Of a stretch of DNA of 64,000 nucleotides, positions 18,564 to 26,335 are shown one piece after another. How positions within the stretch are numbered: the first letter of the stretch is position 1; every line of letters starts with the position of its first letter. The position numbers and the translations under genes were made by a program. Origin of the DNA: an uncultured Bacteroidaceae bacterium. Lineage in GTDB: Bacteria > Bacteroidota > Bacteroidia > Bacteroidales > Bacteroidaceae. Location of the stretch: the NCBI GenBank assembly GCA_934293005.1, contig CAKQYA010000007.1, forward strand, positions 32,243 through 96,242, given 5' to 3'. The notes below the pieces were generated by a model. The model saw only the letters and a program-made list of their open reading frames with translations, ran no database searches and had not been told where the DNA came from.

Positions 18564-19870
18564 TATTTGCGCGGCAAGCGGAAGATGATGCACAGCAAGG
18601 TGAAGAGGCCCATTGTCATGGGGTAGAAGAGGTATGGAATGATGCTTGCAGGAGAAATGTGTGCCAGTCCGGCTGCCATGAGCATCTGTGCGCCGTAGGG
18701 CAGGATGCCCTGCACGAGGCATGAGAAAGTGTCGAGGATGCAGGCGCATTTGCGCTTGTCGAGGCTGTAGCGCGTGGCTATGTCGCGAGCTATGGGGCCA
18801 GTGGTGATGATGGCGATGGTGTTGTTGGCCGTGCAAACATTGGCGAGGCTCACAAGGCCGGCAATCGACAGTTCGGCGCCGCGCTTGCTCTTCACATGGC
18901 GTGTGAGGCGCGTGATGATGAAGGCTATGCCGCCGTTGGCACGTATGAGTTCGAGCATGCCTCCTGCCATCATGGTGATGATGATGAGTTCGCCCATACC
19001 TTTGACGCCTTCGCCTGCCGATGCGAACCATGTCCAGATGTCGATGCTGCCTGTGAGCATTCCGATGAGGAGCACGGCCAAAATGCCGAAAAAGAGCACA
19101 AGCATCACGTCTATGCCGATGGCGGCGAGGACGAGCACGATGAAGTAGGGAAGCGATTTGATCCAGTCCATGGCCTCTGCCTCTACATTGGTGCACACAT
19201 CCATGCCTTTGAAGACATAGATTATGAGCACTAAGAAGGCGGCGGGAGTGACGATGCGGCTGTTGATGACAAACTTGTCCTTCATCCTGCATTCCATAGA
19301 CCTTGTGGCAGCTATGGTGGTGTCGGATATGAACGAGAGGTTGTCGCCATAGAAGGCCCCTCCCACGATGATGCCCAGTATGAATGGTATGGACACCCCG
19401 GTCTTCTCCGCTATGCCCACAGCCACAGGCGTGAGGGCTACTATGGTGCCTACTGATGTGCCTATGGAGAATGATATGAAGCATGAGGCAATGAAGATGC
19501 CTGCAAGAATAAGGTTGCCGGGCATGACGTCAAGGGAAATGTTGACAGCGGCGTCTATGGCTCCCATGGCCTTGGCCGATTGGGCAAAGATGCCGGCCAT
19601 GACGAATATCCATATCATCTGCATGATGTTTTTGTTGGCGGCGCCTTTCGAGTAGAGTGACAGTTTCTCGTCCATGCTGCCGCCCTTGGATATGAACAGG
19701 GCGTAGATGGACGATATGGTGAAAGCTATGGTGATGGGCACTTTGTAGAAGTCGTTGACGATGATGGACACCACGAGGTAGATGGCGAGGAATATCAACA
19801 GTGGCGTGAGAGCCCAACCGTTGGGCCTTATGTCTGATGAGTGGCAGCTGCGGATCTTGTATCTTTTCAT
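18557..19870 (-). CDS. NhaC-family Na+/H+ antiporter
   Basis: Inner-membrane secondary transporter of the NhaC superfamily, likely sodium/proton exchange or an organic-ion antiport. From the ATG at 19870 it is 437 aa with about 11-12 hydrophobic helices; family-like segments are 'FSIGTSVGTIVALTPVAVGI', 'GGAFYGDNLSFISDTTIAA' and 'NVCTANNTIAIITTGPIA'. The frame runs up to an ATG at 19975, but the extra 35 residues are polar, lack family character and sit close to the predicted promoter. Transcribed divergently from cysK. Confidence 0.85.
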   Translation of the reverse strand: MKRYKIRSCHSSDIRPNGWALTPLLIFLAIYLVVSIIVNDFYKVPITIAFTISSIYALFISKGGSMDEKLSLYSKGAANKNIMQMIWIFVMAGIFAQSAKAMGAIDAAVNISLDVMPGNLILAGIFIASCFISFSIGTSVGTIVALTPVAVGIAEKTGVSIPFILGIIVGGAFYGDNLSFISDTTIAATRSMECRMKDKFVINSRIVTPAAFLVLIIYVFKGMDVCTNVEAEAMDWIKSLPYFIVLVLAAIGIDVMLVLFFGILAVLLIGMLTGSIDIWTWFASAGEGVKGMGELIIITMMAGGMLELIRANGGIAFIITRLTRHVKSKRGAELSIAGLVSLANVCTANNTIAIITTGPIARDIATRYSLDKRKCACILDTFSCLVQGILPYGAQMLMAAGLAHISPASIIPYLFYPMTMGLFTLLCIIFRLPRKYS

Positions 19871-20001
19871 GCTGGTGTGTTTATGTGTCGCGCATGATGC
19901 TGGTTCATGTGGTGCCCATGCGCCTGTTTCAAGTGATGCGTGAAATCTTGCGTCCGTTTTGTTTGTGGCATGCACCGGCCTATGATTTCACAGTGACAAT
20001 G

Positions 20002-20032
20002 CAAAATTAGTGGATATATTCTAATGAACCAA
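20002..20032 (-). promoter_or_regulatory. Promoter of the nhaC-like gene
   Basis: On the minus strand TTG (20032-20030), a 20-base spacer and TAATTTTG (20009-20002) fit the Bacteroidetes promoter pattern. The inferred transcript start leaves a leader of about 120 bases before the ATG at 19870. Confidence 0.5.
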
Positions 20033-20110
20033 GCATTTGAGGCATAAAGGCGAAAACTTGTTCGTCATTGAAGGGTTCTGATGGTTATATTTTCCTATTT
20101 CTTTGATTTG

Positions 20111-20142
20111 TTTGGGTATCTCAATCATAAGGCGTAACTTTG
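20111..20142 (+). promoter_or_regulatory. Promoter of cysK
   Basis: TTTG at 20111-20114, a 20-base spacer and TAACTTTG at 20135-20142 form a near-perfect Bacteroidetes promoter. It predicts a leader of about 145 bases before the cysK ATG, in which small inverted repeats (around 20190-20215) can be seen but no known riboswitch. Confidence 0.7.
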
Positions 20143-20291
20143 CACTGTAATCAGAAATGACTGCAGGTAGGCAACGGCACACGCATGTTTGATGGCATCA
20201 TGCCATGGGCGTATGCACGGCAGCTGCATGCCTTAACGCATTTCTTCATTATTAGCAATATGATACAATAACAACATAACACTACACGACA

Positions 20292-21236
20292 ATGGAAATA
20301 GCTAAAACACTTACAGAGCTTGTGGGCAACACCCCATTGCTCGAACTCAACAAGTTTTCTGCTTCCAAGCAGCTTGACACTCCTATAATAGCCAAGGTGG
20401 AATTTTTCAATCCTGGCGGCAGCGTGAAGGACCGCATAGCTCTTGCCATGGTGGAGGATGCTGAGAAGAAGGGCCTTCTCAAGCCAGGAGCCACTATCAT
20501 AGAGCCGACATCGGGCAACACGGGTGTGGGTCTTGCGCTGGTTAGCGCAGTGAAGGGCTATCATCTCATCCTCACCATGCCTGAGACGATGTCGGTGGAA
20601 CGACGCAACCTCGTGAAAGCTTATGGAGCAGAGGTGCGCCTGACAAGCGGCAAGGATGGCATGGCAGGAGCTATCAAGGCTGCGGAGCAGCTACGTGACT
20701 CCATCCCTGGCTCTATCATTCTCCAGCAGTTTGAGAATCCTGCCAATCCTGCCAAGCATTATGCCACTACTGGACCTGAGATATGGCGTCAGACTGATGG
20801 ACAGATAGACATCTTTGTGGCTGGCGTGGGCACAGGAGGCACTGTGAGCGGCATTGGCAAATATCTCAAGGAACAGAATCCTGGCGTGAAGGTATATGCT
20901 GTGGAGCCTGCCACTTCGGCTGTGCTCAATGGCAAGCCAAGCGGACCTCACAAGATTCAGGGCATTGGCGCAGGATTTGTGCCAAAGACATTCGACAGAA
21001 CTTATATTGATGAAGTCATAGACATTGACAACGATGATGCTATACGCACAGGACGTGAGCTTGCTCAGTCGGAGGGACTGCTTGTGGGCATATCATCAGG
21101 AGCGGCTGCTTATGCTGCGTCTCTTCTGGCTAAGCGGCCTGAGAACAAGGGCAAGAAGATAGTGGCTCTGCTGCCTGACACAGGTGAACGCTATCTCTCC
21201 ACTGTGCTTTACGCCTTTGATGAGTATCCTCTGTAA
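20292..21236 (+). CDS. cysK: Cysteine synthase A (O-acetylserine sulfhydrylase)
   Basis: PLP enzyme that makes cysteine from O-acetylserine and sulfide. The 314-aa protein has the PLP-lysine motif PGGSVKDRIA (Lys46), the substrate loop TSGNTGVGLA, the phosphate-binding loop GTGGTVSGIGKYLK and the C-terminal ISSGAAAYAA. Its length matches CysK/CysM enzymes and the sequence fits CysK better. Single gene with its own promoter and a long leader; a hairpin follows. Confidence 0.95.
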   Translation: MEIAKTLTELVGNTPLLELNKFSASKQLDTPIIAKVEFFNPGGSVKDRIALAMVEDAEKKGLLKPGATIIEPTSGNTGVGLALVSAVKGYHLILTMPETMSVERRNLVKAYGAEVRLTSGKDGMAGAIKAAEQLRDSIPGSIILQQFENPANPAKHYATTGPEIWRQTDGQIDIFVAGVGTGGTVSGIGKYLKEQNPGVKVYAVEPATSAVLNGKPSGPHKIQGIGAGFVPKTFDRTYIDEVIDIDNDDAIRTGRELAQSEGLLVGISSGAAAYAASLLAKRPENKGKKIVALLPDTGERYLSTVLYAFDEYPL

Positions 21237-21268
21237 TGAAATGATGTAGGCAATATCCGAAGAAGCAT

Positions 21269-21327
21269 AAACCGGTCATCAGGTACTTGATATGTATGAA
21301 TCAAAAGTGTGTCCTGATGGCCGGTTT
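21269..21327 (+). terminator. Hairpin after cysK
   Basis: A 15-bp stem with one G-T pair (21269-21283 with 21313-21327) encloses a 29-nt loop and ends in a short T-run, about 33 bases after the cysK stop. Confidence 0.5.
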
Positions 21328-21334
21328 CGCATGT

Positions 21335-21464
21335 CTTAGGATACTCTGTCAAGTATCTTAGGATACTCTGTCAAGTATCTTAGGATACTTTGCCAAGTAT
21401 ATTAGGATACTTTGCCAAGTATATTAGGATACTTTGCCAAGTATATTAGGATACTTTTTTTGAG
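21335..21464. repeat. 22-bp tandem repeat array (five full copies plus a partial)
   Basis: Units start at 21335, 21357, 21379, 21401 and 21423, with a partial sixth from 21445. The first two read CTTAGGATACTCTGTCAAGTAT; later ones change to CTTTGCC in the middle and begin ATTAGG. Each junction forms the palindrome AGTATC-TTAG-GATACT or a one-mismatch form of it. Confidence 0.9.
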
Positions 21465-21571
21465 AAGAAGCGGCTGATTTCATGAAATGGTGCTCGCATG
21501 TTTCTCCACAGTCGGCTATGACATCAATGCTGCGGCCGCAAACATATCAAATCAGGCACTAACGGGATATG

Positions 21572-21597
21572 AAATCTAATGACCCGATTTGGGTTAA
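21572..21597 (+). repeat. Dispersed CTAATGACC-ATTTGGGTTAA motif, copy 3
   Basis: A 26-base copy with one extra C, running into the stop codon of the YitT gene (21594-21596 on the minus strand). Confidence 0.65.
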
Positions 21598-22496
21598 ACT
21601 TTAATCTTGTCGAATCCCTCACCGTAAACGCCTTGAGCCTTTGTCTGCGAGATGAAGGCTGTGGGGTCAATCATCTTGATGAGTCGGAACAGTTCGATAG
21701 ACTGGTTTTTCTTGATGACGACCATGAGGATGCTCACTGGCTCATCGCTGTAGCATCCTGTGCCATGAAGAAGTGTGGCAGAGCGGTCCATCTGGGTCCT
21801 TATCTTGTCGTATATCTCTTTAGGGTGCTTGGTGATGATGAAAAACTGCACCGATTGCTGTATGTAGTTCATCACGTAGTCGAGCACGGTGGAGCATACG
21901 AACATCTCCACAAAACCGAATACGAGACGGCGCCAGTCGTGGAAGATGAAATAGGAACAGCTGATGATGATGATGTCGAGGTAAAGGAGCATGCGGCCAA
22001 GGCTGATGTTCTTGTATTTGTTGACAATGGCAGCAATGATGTCGGTTCCGCCTGTGCTGCCCTGGTGAAGGAAGCATTGGGCCAATCCCATTCCGCAGAG
22101 GGATGAGCCGATGATCACAGCCATGAATTCCTGTCCGTCACCGAGTATCTTGTGCAGATGCTCTTGCGACATGTCGTTGCCGCCATGTATGATGCGCTGC
22201 ATGACCCACAGGAGGAAGGTGAGCGACAAGACGCCATAGATGGTCTTGAGGCAGAATTTCAGTCCGAGTATCTTTACGGCTGCAAGCAGCAGGAACACGT
22301 TGAAGATAAGGTAGCTCACCTGAAGCTCGATGCCTGTGACGTAGTAGATGATGGCGCAGATGCCCGTGAGGCCGCCTGACACGATGCCGTAGGGAAGGAG
22401 GAAGGCTGTCCATCCAAGTGAATAGAGGGCAAGGCCGAGGGTGATGAACAGGTAGTCCATCGCCTCATACTTGAAGTTGAAGTTTTTCTTTAGCAT
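21594..22496 (-). CDS. YitT family membrane protein (DUF161/DUF2179)
   Basis: Inner-membrane protein of unknown physiological role. The 300-aa product has five or six N-terminal helices (about residues 10-200, with 'LPYGIVSGGLTGICAIIYY' and 'QGSTGGTDIIAAIVNKY') and a C-terminal soluble DUF2179 domain (about 220-290, 'MIDPTAFISQTKAQGVYGEGF'). Both parts are in the order usual for the family. Transport of an unknown small molecule is only a guess from the fold. It is downstream of recA but separated by a terminator. Confidence 0.85.
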   Translation of the reverse strand: MLKKNFNFKYEAMDYLFITLGLALYSLGWTAFLLPYGIVSGGLTGICAIIYYVTGIELQVSYLIFNVFLLLAAVKILGLKFCLKTIYGVLSLTFLLWVMQRIIHGGNDMSQEHLHKILGDGQEFMAVIIGSSLCGMGLAQCFLHQGSTGGTDIIAAIVNKYKNISLGRMLLYLDIIIISCSYFIFHDWRRLVFGFVEMFVCSTVLDYVMNYIQQSVQFFIITKHPKEIYDKIRTQMDRSATLLHGTGCYSDEPVSILMVVIKKNQSIELFRLIKMIDPTAFISQTKAQGVYGEGFDKIKV

Positions 22497-22708
22497 AATG
22501 AGTCTATGTTCGTTTGTGAAATGCCTTCATGGCATCTCTGGTTTTATGGTTGGTAAAGTGTGGTTGAGGCTTGTTGGCCTGTGGCTGTGGAGATTTGGTG
22601 TGTGTGCCATAAGGCTTTGGTGTGACGGTTGCCAATGGGCATGATGCACAGAGGAAAAGACGCTCAGTGAATTGTGCACATGACTGTCGGCTTTTGTTTG
22701 GAAGGAGC

Positions 22709-22746
22709 AAAAGCCCCAGGACACTTTGCGGCATTCTGGGGCTTTT
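22709..22746 (-). terminator. Intrinsic terminator of recA
   Basis: An 11-bp perfect stem (22709-22719 with 22736-22746) ending in TTTT on the minus strand lies 12 bases beyond the recA stop codon. Confidence 0.8.
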
Positions 22747-22757
22747 GACTTATTGGG

Positions 22758-23849
22758 TTAATCTTCTGCATTCTCGTTGATAGCCACGTTGTCGTCTTCA
22801 TCGAGCGTGCGGGGCATGTACTCTTGTCCGTCGATGGCCGCATGGATGTTTCTTTCGATTTCCTCTGCCAGGTCGGGATTGTCGAGCATGAGTTGCTTTG
22901 TGGCGTCGCGACCCTGTGCCAGACGGGTGTTGTTGTAGCTGTACCAGCTGCCGCTTTTCTTGATGATGCCTGTGTCGACGCCGAGGTCAACTATCTCTCC
23001 GCTCTTGCTGATGCCTTCTCCATACATGATGTCAAACTCGCATTTGCGGAATGGAGGAGCCACCTTGTTCTTCACAATCTTAACTTTTGTGAGGTTGCCG
23101 AGCACTTCGTCTCCGTTCTTGATAGGTGTGCCCTTGCGCACATCAATGCGCACACTGGCATAAAACTTGAGCGCATTGCCGCCTGTGGTGGTCTCAGGAT
23201 TGCCGAACATCACGCCTATCTTCTCGCGCAACTGGTTGATGAAGATGCAGGTGGTGTTGGTCTTGTTGATGTTGCCTGTCATCTTTCTGAGAGCCTGGCT
23301 CATGAGGCGTGCATGCAGGCCTACTTTGTTGTCGCCCATGTCGCCTTCTATCTCAGCCTTGGGGGTGAGGGCGGCCACTGAGTCGATGACGATGATGTCT
23401 ACTGCGCTGGAGCGTATGAGCTGGTCGGCTATCTCAAGTGCCTGCTCGCCATTGTCGGGCTGGCTGATGAGAAGGTTGTTTATGTCGACGCCAAGCTTCT
23501 CTGCGTAGAAGCGGTCAAAAGCATGCTCTGCGTCAATGAAGGCAGCTATGCCGCCGGCCTTCTGGCATTCTGCTATGGCATGGATGGCCAAGGTGGTCTT
23601 ACCTGACGACTCAGGGCCGAAGATCTCGATGATGCGTCCTTTGGGGTAGCCTCCCACGCCAAGAGCTGAGTCGAGTCCGATAGAGCCTGTGGGTATTACC
23701 TCAATGTGCTGTATGTTGTCATCGCCCATCTTCATGATGGAGCCTTTGCCAAAATTCTTTTCTATGTTGTCCATGGCAGCTTGCAAGGCTTTGAGCTTGT
23801 TCTGCTGCGGTGTGAGTGCCTCGTCTGAGGCTTTCTTGTCTCTTGCCAT
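22758..23849 (-). CDS. recA: Recombinase RecA
   Basis: ATP-dependent strand-exchange protein central to homologous recombination and, with DprA, to transformation. At 363 aa it is full length. Walker A is GPESSGKTT (residues 78-86), followed by 'DAEHAFDRFYAEKLGVD', the L1/L2 DNA-binding region including 'NQLREKIGVMFGNPETTTGG', and an acidic C-terminal tail. A small perfect hairpin lies about 25 bases upstream of the ATG. The C-terminal helices match the usual 'GSWYSYNNTRLAQGRD' region. Confidence 0.98.
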   Translation of the reverse strand: MARDKKASDEALTPQQNKLKALQAAMDNIEKNFGKGSIMKMGDDNIQHIEVIPTGSIGLDSALGVGGYPKGRIIEIFGPESSGKTTLAIHAIAECQKAGGIAAFIDAEHAFDRFYAEKLGVDINNLLISQPDNGEQALEIADQLIRSSAVDIIVIDSVAALTPKAEIEGDMGDNKVGLHARLMSQALRKMTGNINKTNTTCIFINQLREKIGVMFGNPETTTGGNALKFYASVRIDVRKGTPIKNGDEVLGNLTKVKIVKNKVAPPFRKCEFDIMYGEGISKSGEIVDLGVDTGIIKKSGSWYSYNNTRLAQGRDATKQLMLDNPDLAEEIERNIHAAIDGQEYMPRTLDEDDNVAINENAED

Positions 23850-23874
23850 TTTTGGGGGGTATTGCTATATTTGC

Positions 23875-23903
23875 AAGGTATAGGGCAAGAGGCCCTATAC
23901 CTT
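23875..23903 (-). promoter_or_regulatory. Perfect hairpin just upstream of recA
   Basis: A 12-bp perfect stem (23875-23886 with 23892-23903) with a 5-nt loop lies 25 bases before the recA ATG and about 150 bases after the preceding gene's stop. No T-run follows, so it may be a leader structure of recA or a weak terminator. Confidence 0.45.
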
Positions 23904-24054
23904 ATTAGTGTGAAAAGCTTGCGGTGTGCATGAGAGGCATCGCTTGTCTGACAGTGTCATTATATGTGCGCTTCTTCATTCTGCGTGAATGTCAGACATC
24001 ATCGTGTGGCATGCATGCTTTGGCATGCCACTCCTGCGATGCGCTAAGAGTGTG

Positions 24055-25296
24055 TTATAGCTCGAGGTCTCCGCCGTGTATCTCGTGCCAAGGCAGGCCT
24101 TGCTTGTTGAGCTGTTCCATAAATGGGTCTGGATCGAATTCTTCCACGTTCCACACTCCTGGACGTTTCCAAAGTCCCTTCATGAACATCATGGCTCCTA
24201 TCATGGCTGGCACGCCTGTGGTGTAGCTGACGCCCTGCATGCCTGTCTCTTCGTATGCTGCGCGGTGTGAGCAGTTGTTGTAAACGTAGTAAGTGGTTTC
24301 CTTGCCGTCTTTGATGCCTCGTATGCGGCAGCCTATGCTGGTCTGGCCTTCATAGTTCTCTCCAAGATCTTGTGGGTTGGGGAGCACGGCCTTGAGAAAT
24401 TGCAGCGGAACGATCTTCACTTTGACAGGTCCGCTGCCATCGGCTGCTTCGGCTGTGTATTCTATCTCATCGATGCGCGACATGCCTATGTTCTGTATCA
24501 CATCGAGGTGCTTGAGATACTGTTCGCCGAAGGTCATCCAGAAACGCGCGCGTTTGATGGTCGGATAGTTTTTCACAAGCGACTCTATCTCTTCGTGGTG
24601 GAGAAGGTACGATTCCTTCGGGCCTATCTCGGGATAGTTGAGTGGCTGGTGAATCTCGAGAGGCTCGGTCTCTACCCATTTGCCGTTTTCCCAGTAAAGG
24701 CCTTTCTGGGTGATCTCGCGTATGTTGATTTCTGGATTGAAGTTGGTGGCGAATGCCTTGTGGTGGTCGCCTGCATTGCAGTCGACGATGTCGAGATATT
24801 GAATCTCATCGAAATGATGCTTTGCTGCGTAGGCGGTGTAGATGGATGTGACACCTGGGTCGAATCCGCATCCGAGGATGGCTGTGAGTCCGGCTTGCTC
24901 GAAGCGCTCTTTGTATGCCCACTGCCATGAGTATTCGAAGTGCGCCTCGTCCTTTGGCTCGTAGTTGGCTGTGTCGAGATAGCTCACTCCGCTTTGCAGG
25001 CAAGCCTCCATGATGGTGAGGTCCTGATAAGGCAGGGCGAGGTTCATCACGAGGTCTGGCTTGTAGCTGTTGAATAGAGCCACAAGTTCTGGCACGTTGT
25101 CGGCGTCGACTTGCGCAGTCTTTATGCTGCCTGGAGCTGCCAGCCCCTTGTCCTCGATAGCCTTGGCGAGGGCCTTGCACTTTGATTCTGTGCGGCTTGC
25201 TATCATGATGTCGGTAAATATGTCGCTGTTTTGAGCAACCTTGTGTGCAGCCACCGAGGCTACGCCTCCTGCACCGATGATAAGTATTCTACCCAT
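24055..25296 (-). CDS. Saccharopine dehydrogenase family protein, carboxynorspermidine synthase-like
   Basis: NAD(P)H-dependent reductive-amination enzyme. In Bacteroidetes this form (about 400 aa; here 413) is the carboxy(nor)spermidine dehydrogenase of the alternative polyamine pathway. The N-terminal Rossmann motif is GRILIIGAGGVASVAAHKVA (residues 2-21), with 'MNLALPYQDLTIMEACLQSG' and 'DTANYEPKDEAHFEYSW', then 'GCGFDPGVTSIYTAYAAKH'. The expected partner, carboxynorspermidine decarboxylase, is not in the window. A true saccharopine dehydrogenase role is less likely. Confidence 0.82.
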   Translation of the reverse strand: MGRILIIGAGGVASVAAHKVAQNSDIFTDIMIASRTESKCKALAKAIEDKGLAAPGSIKTAQVDADNVPELVALFNSYKPDLVMNLALPYQDLTIMEACLQSGVSYLDTANYEPKDEAHFEYSWQWAYKERFEQAGLTAILGCGFDPGVTSIYTAYAAKHHFDEIQYLDIVDCNAGDHHKAFATNFNPEINIREITQKGLYWENGKWVETEPLEIHQPLNYPEIGPKESYLLHHEEIESLVKNYPTIKRARFWMTFGEQYLKHLDVIQNIGMSRIDEIEYTAEAADGSGPVKVKIVPLQFLKAVLPNPQDLGENYEGQTSIGCRIRGIKDGKETTYYVYNNCSHRAAYEETGMQGVSYTTGVPAMIGAMMFMKGLWKRPGVWNVEEFDPDPFMEQLNKQGLPWHEIHGGDLEL

Positions 25297-25333
25297 TGAT
25301 ATACGTTGATGTTATAAGGATTATTTTTGTTTA

Positions 25334-25341
25334 CAAAGGTA
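25334..25341 (-). promoter_or_regulatory. -7 promoter element of the saccharopine-dehydrogenase-like gene
   Basis: TACCTTTG on the minus strand, 38 bases upstream of the ATG at 25296. A TTG lies 22 bases further upstream (25366-25364), slightly beyond the usual spacing. Confidence 0.5.
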
Positions 25342-25488
25342 GCATTATTTTGTGAGATATTATCAATAAATCGAAAGTTTATTTTGCAGTGTGACAAGAT
25401 TTCAATCTAATCTTATCTTTTTGGCAAGACTGCTCAGTTGCCATGCGTCGACAGCATGTTTAGAAGGATATATACATATGTGCGGCCA

Positions 25489-26199
25489 TCATTTGCGGCC
25501 GAAGTCGGCCGGGATTTCTCCCCATAGCTCTGTGGGCCACTTGATGATAGGGTTGTCATAGCTGTTGGCGTGCAGCCAGTGTTCGGCACGCTCTATGAGT
25601 TGGTATAGCTTTTCTGTCTTCTCGTTGCGGTTGAGGGTGGTCTTGCATTTTTTGCGTTTTACCCAAAGCTGCGCATTGACGCTGTCGCTGTATATGGGCA
25701 TGGTGCCGAGGCCTTTCTGTTTGAGAAGGGCAAGGCCGTGCACGATGGCAAGGAATTCGCCTATGTTGTTGGTGCCGTAGACAGGCCCGAAATGGAATAT
25801 CTCCTTGCCTGTGCGCAGATACACGCCACGGTATTCCATCTTGCCGGGGTTGCCGCTGCATGCAGCATCGACGGCTATGGCGTTGTTGATTGCTCCTTGT
25901 GGCAGTGAGGGGGGCGCGCTGGTTGTCCTTGGCTGTTGCTGTGTTGCTCCAGCTTCCGCTTCATCAGGTTGCTGTGCTGAGGTTTCCGCATGAGAAGTGC
26001 CGTTATTGCTGGCCTGCTGCATTTTTTGCATGTAGGCATCATATCCCATTTCGTATGCTTCTTCTGCTTCAGCTTCGGTTTTGAACGACTTGTATTGTGC
26101 TGCGGAGAATCCTTTCACTGCCTGTTGGCAGCTTTCCCATGTGGTGTACACTCCATCTTCAACACCGTTCCATACCACGTAATACTTGTTCTTTGCCAT
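25489..26199 (-). CDS. rnhA: Ribonuclease HI with N-terminal viroplasmin domain
   Basis: Cleaves RNA in RNA-DNA hybrids. The 236-aa protein begins with a viroplasmin (caulimovirus-type, hybrid-binding) domain at residues 4-60 ('KYYVVWNGVEDGVYTTWESC', 'KSFKTEAEAEEAY'), followed by a Gln/Ala/Thr-rich linker and an RNase H fold from about residue 103. Visible acidic catalytic residues are Asp in 'AVDAACSGNPG', Glu in 'NNIGEFLAIVHG' and Asp in 'YSDSVNAQLWVK'. The layout is typical of eukaryotic-like RNase HI found in Bacteroidetes. It is a single gene with its own promoter. Confidence 0.92.
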   Translation of the reverse strand: MAKNKYYVVWNGVEDGVYTTWESCQQAVKGFSAAQYKSFKTEAEAEEAYEMGYDAYMQKMQQASNNGTSHAETSAQQPDEAEAGATQQQPRTTSAPPSLPQGAINNAIAVDAACSGNPGKMEYRGVYLRTGKEIFHFGPVYGTNNIGEFLAIVHGLALLKQKGLGTMPIYSDSVNAQLWVKRKKCKTTLNRNEKTEKLYQLIERAEHWLHANSYDNPIIKWPTELWGEIPADFGRK

Positions 26200-26216
26200 T
26201 TGTTGTTCATTTTCGG

Positions 26217-26247
26217 CAAAGTTACATGTTTATTTTGAGATACACAA
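26217..26247 (-). promoter_or_regulatory. Promoter of the RNase H gene
   Basis: On the minus strand TTG (26247-26245), a 20-base spacer and TAACTTTG (26224-26217) match the Bacteroidetes consensus, 18 bases before the ATG at 26199. The leader is very short. Confidence 0.6.
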
Positions 26248-26263
26248 GCAAAGGGTATAAAGA

Positions 26264-26294
26264 AAGAGGCGCGCCGCTATGCGGTGCGCCTCTT
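26264..26294 (-). terminator. Terminator of pckA
   Basis: A 14-bp stem with one G-T pair (26264-26277 with 26281-26294) and a 3-nt loop lies about 40 bases after the pckA stop codon. On the minus strand a T-rich stretch follows. Confidence 0.75.
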
Positions 26295-26335
26295 GTCATA
26301 TATGTTCAGATTGCAAGTTTATCTGAGTTTGCTCA

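Larger units (their letters stand above)
21237..21593. other. Repeat-rich intergenic region between cysK and the YitT gene
   Basis: These 357 bases hold the cysK terminator candidate, a 22-bp tandem array (21335-21464), the recurring TGATTTCATGAAATG at 21475-21489 and a dispersed-motif copy (21572-21597) that runs into the YitT stop codon. No ORF is supported. Confidence 0.7.

Noticed and set aside
18522..19484. His-rich 320-aa ORF over the nhaC-like gene
   Set aside because: Same strand as the antiporter but another frame; its His/Arg richness is a by-product of the membrane-protein codons.
21335..21464. CRISPR array
   Set aside because: Units are directly adjacent with no spacers and are only 22 bp; no cas genes nearby.
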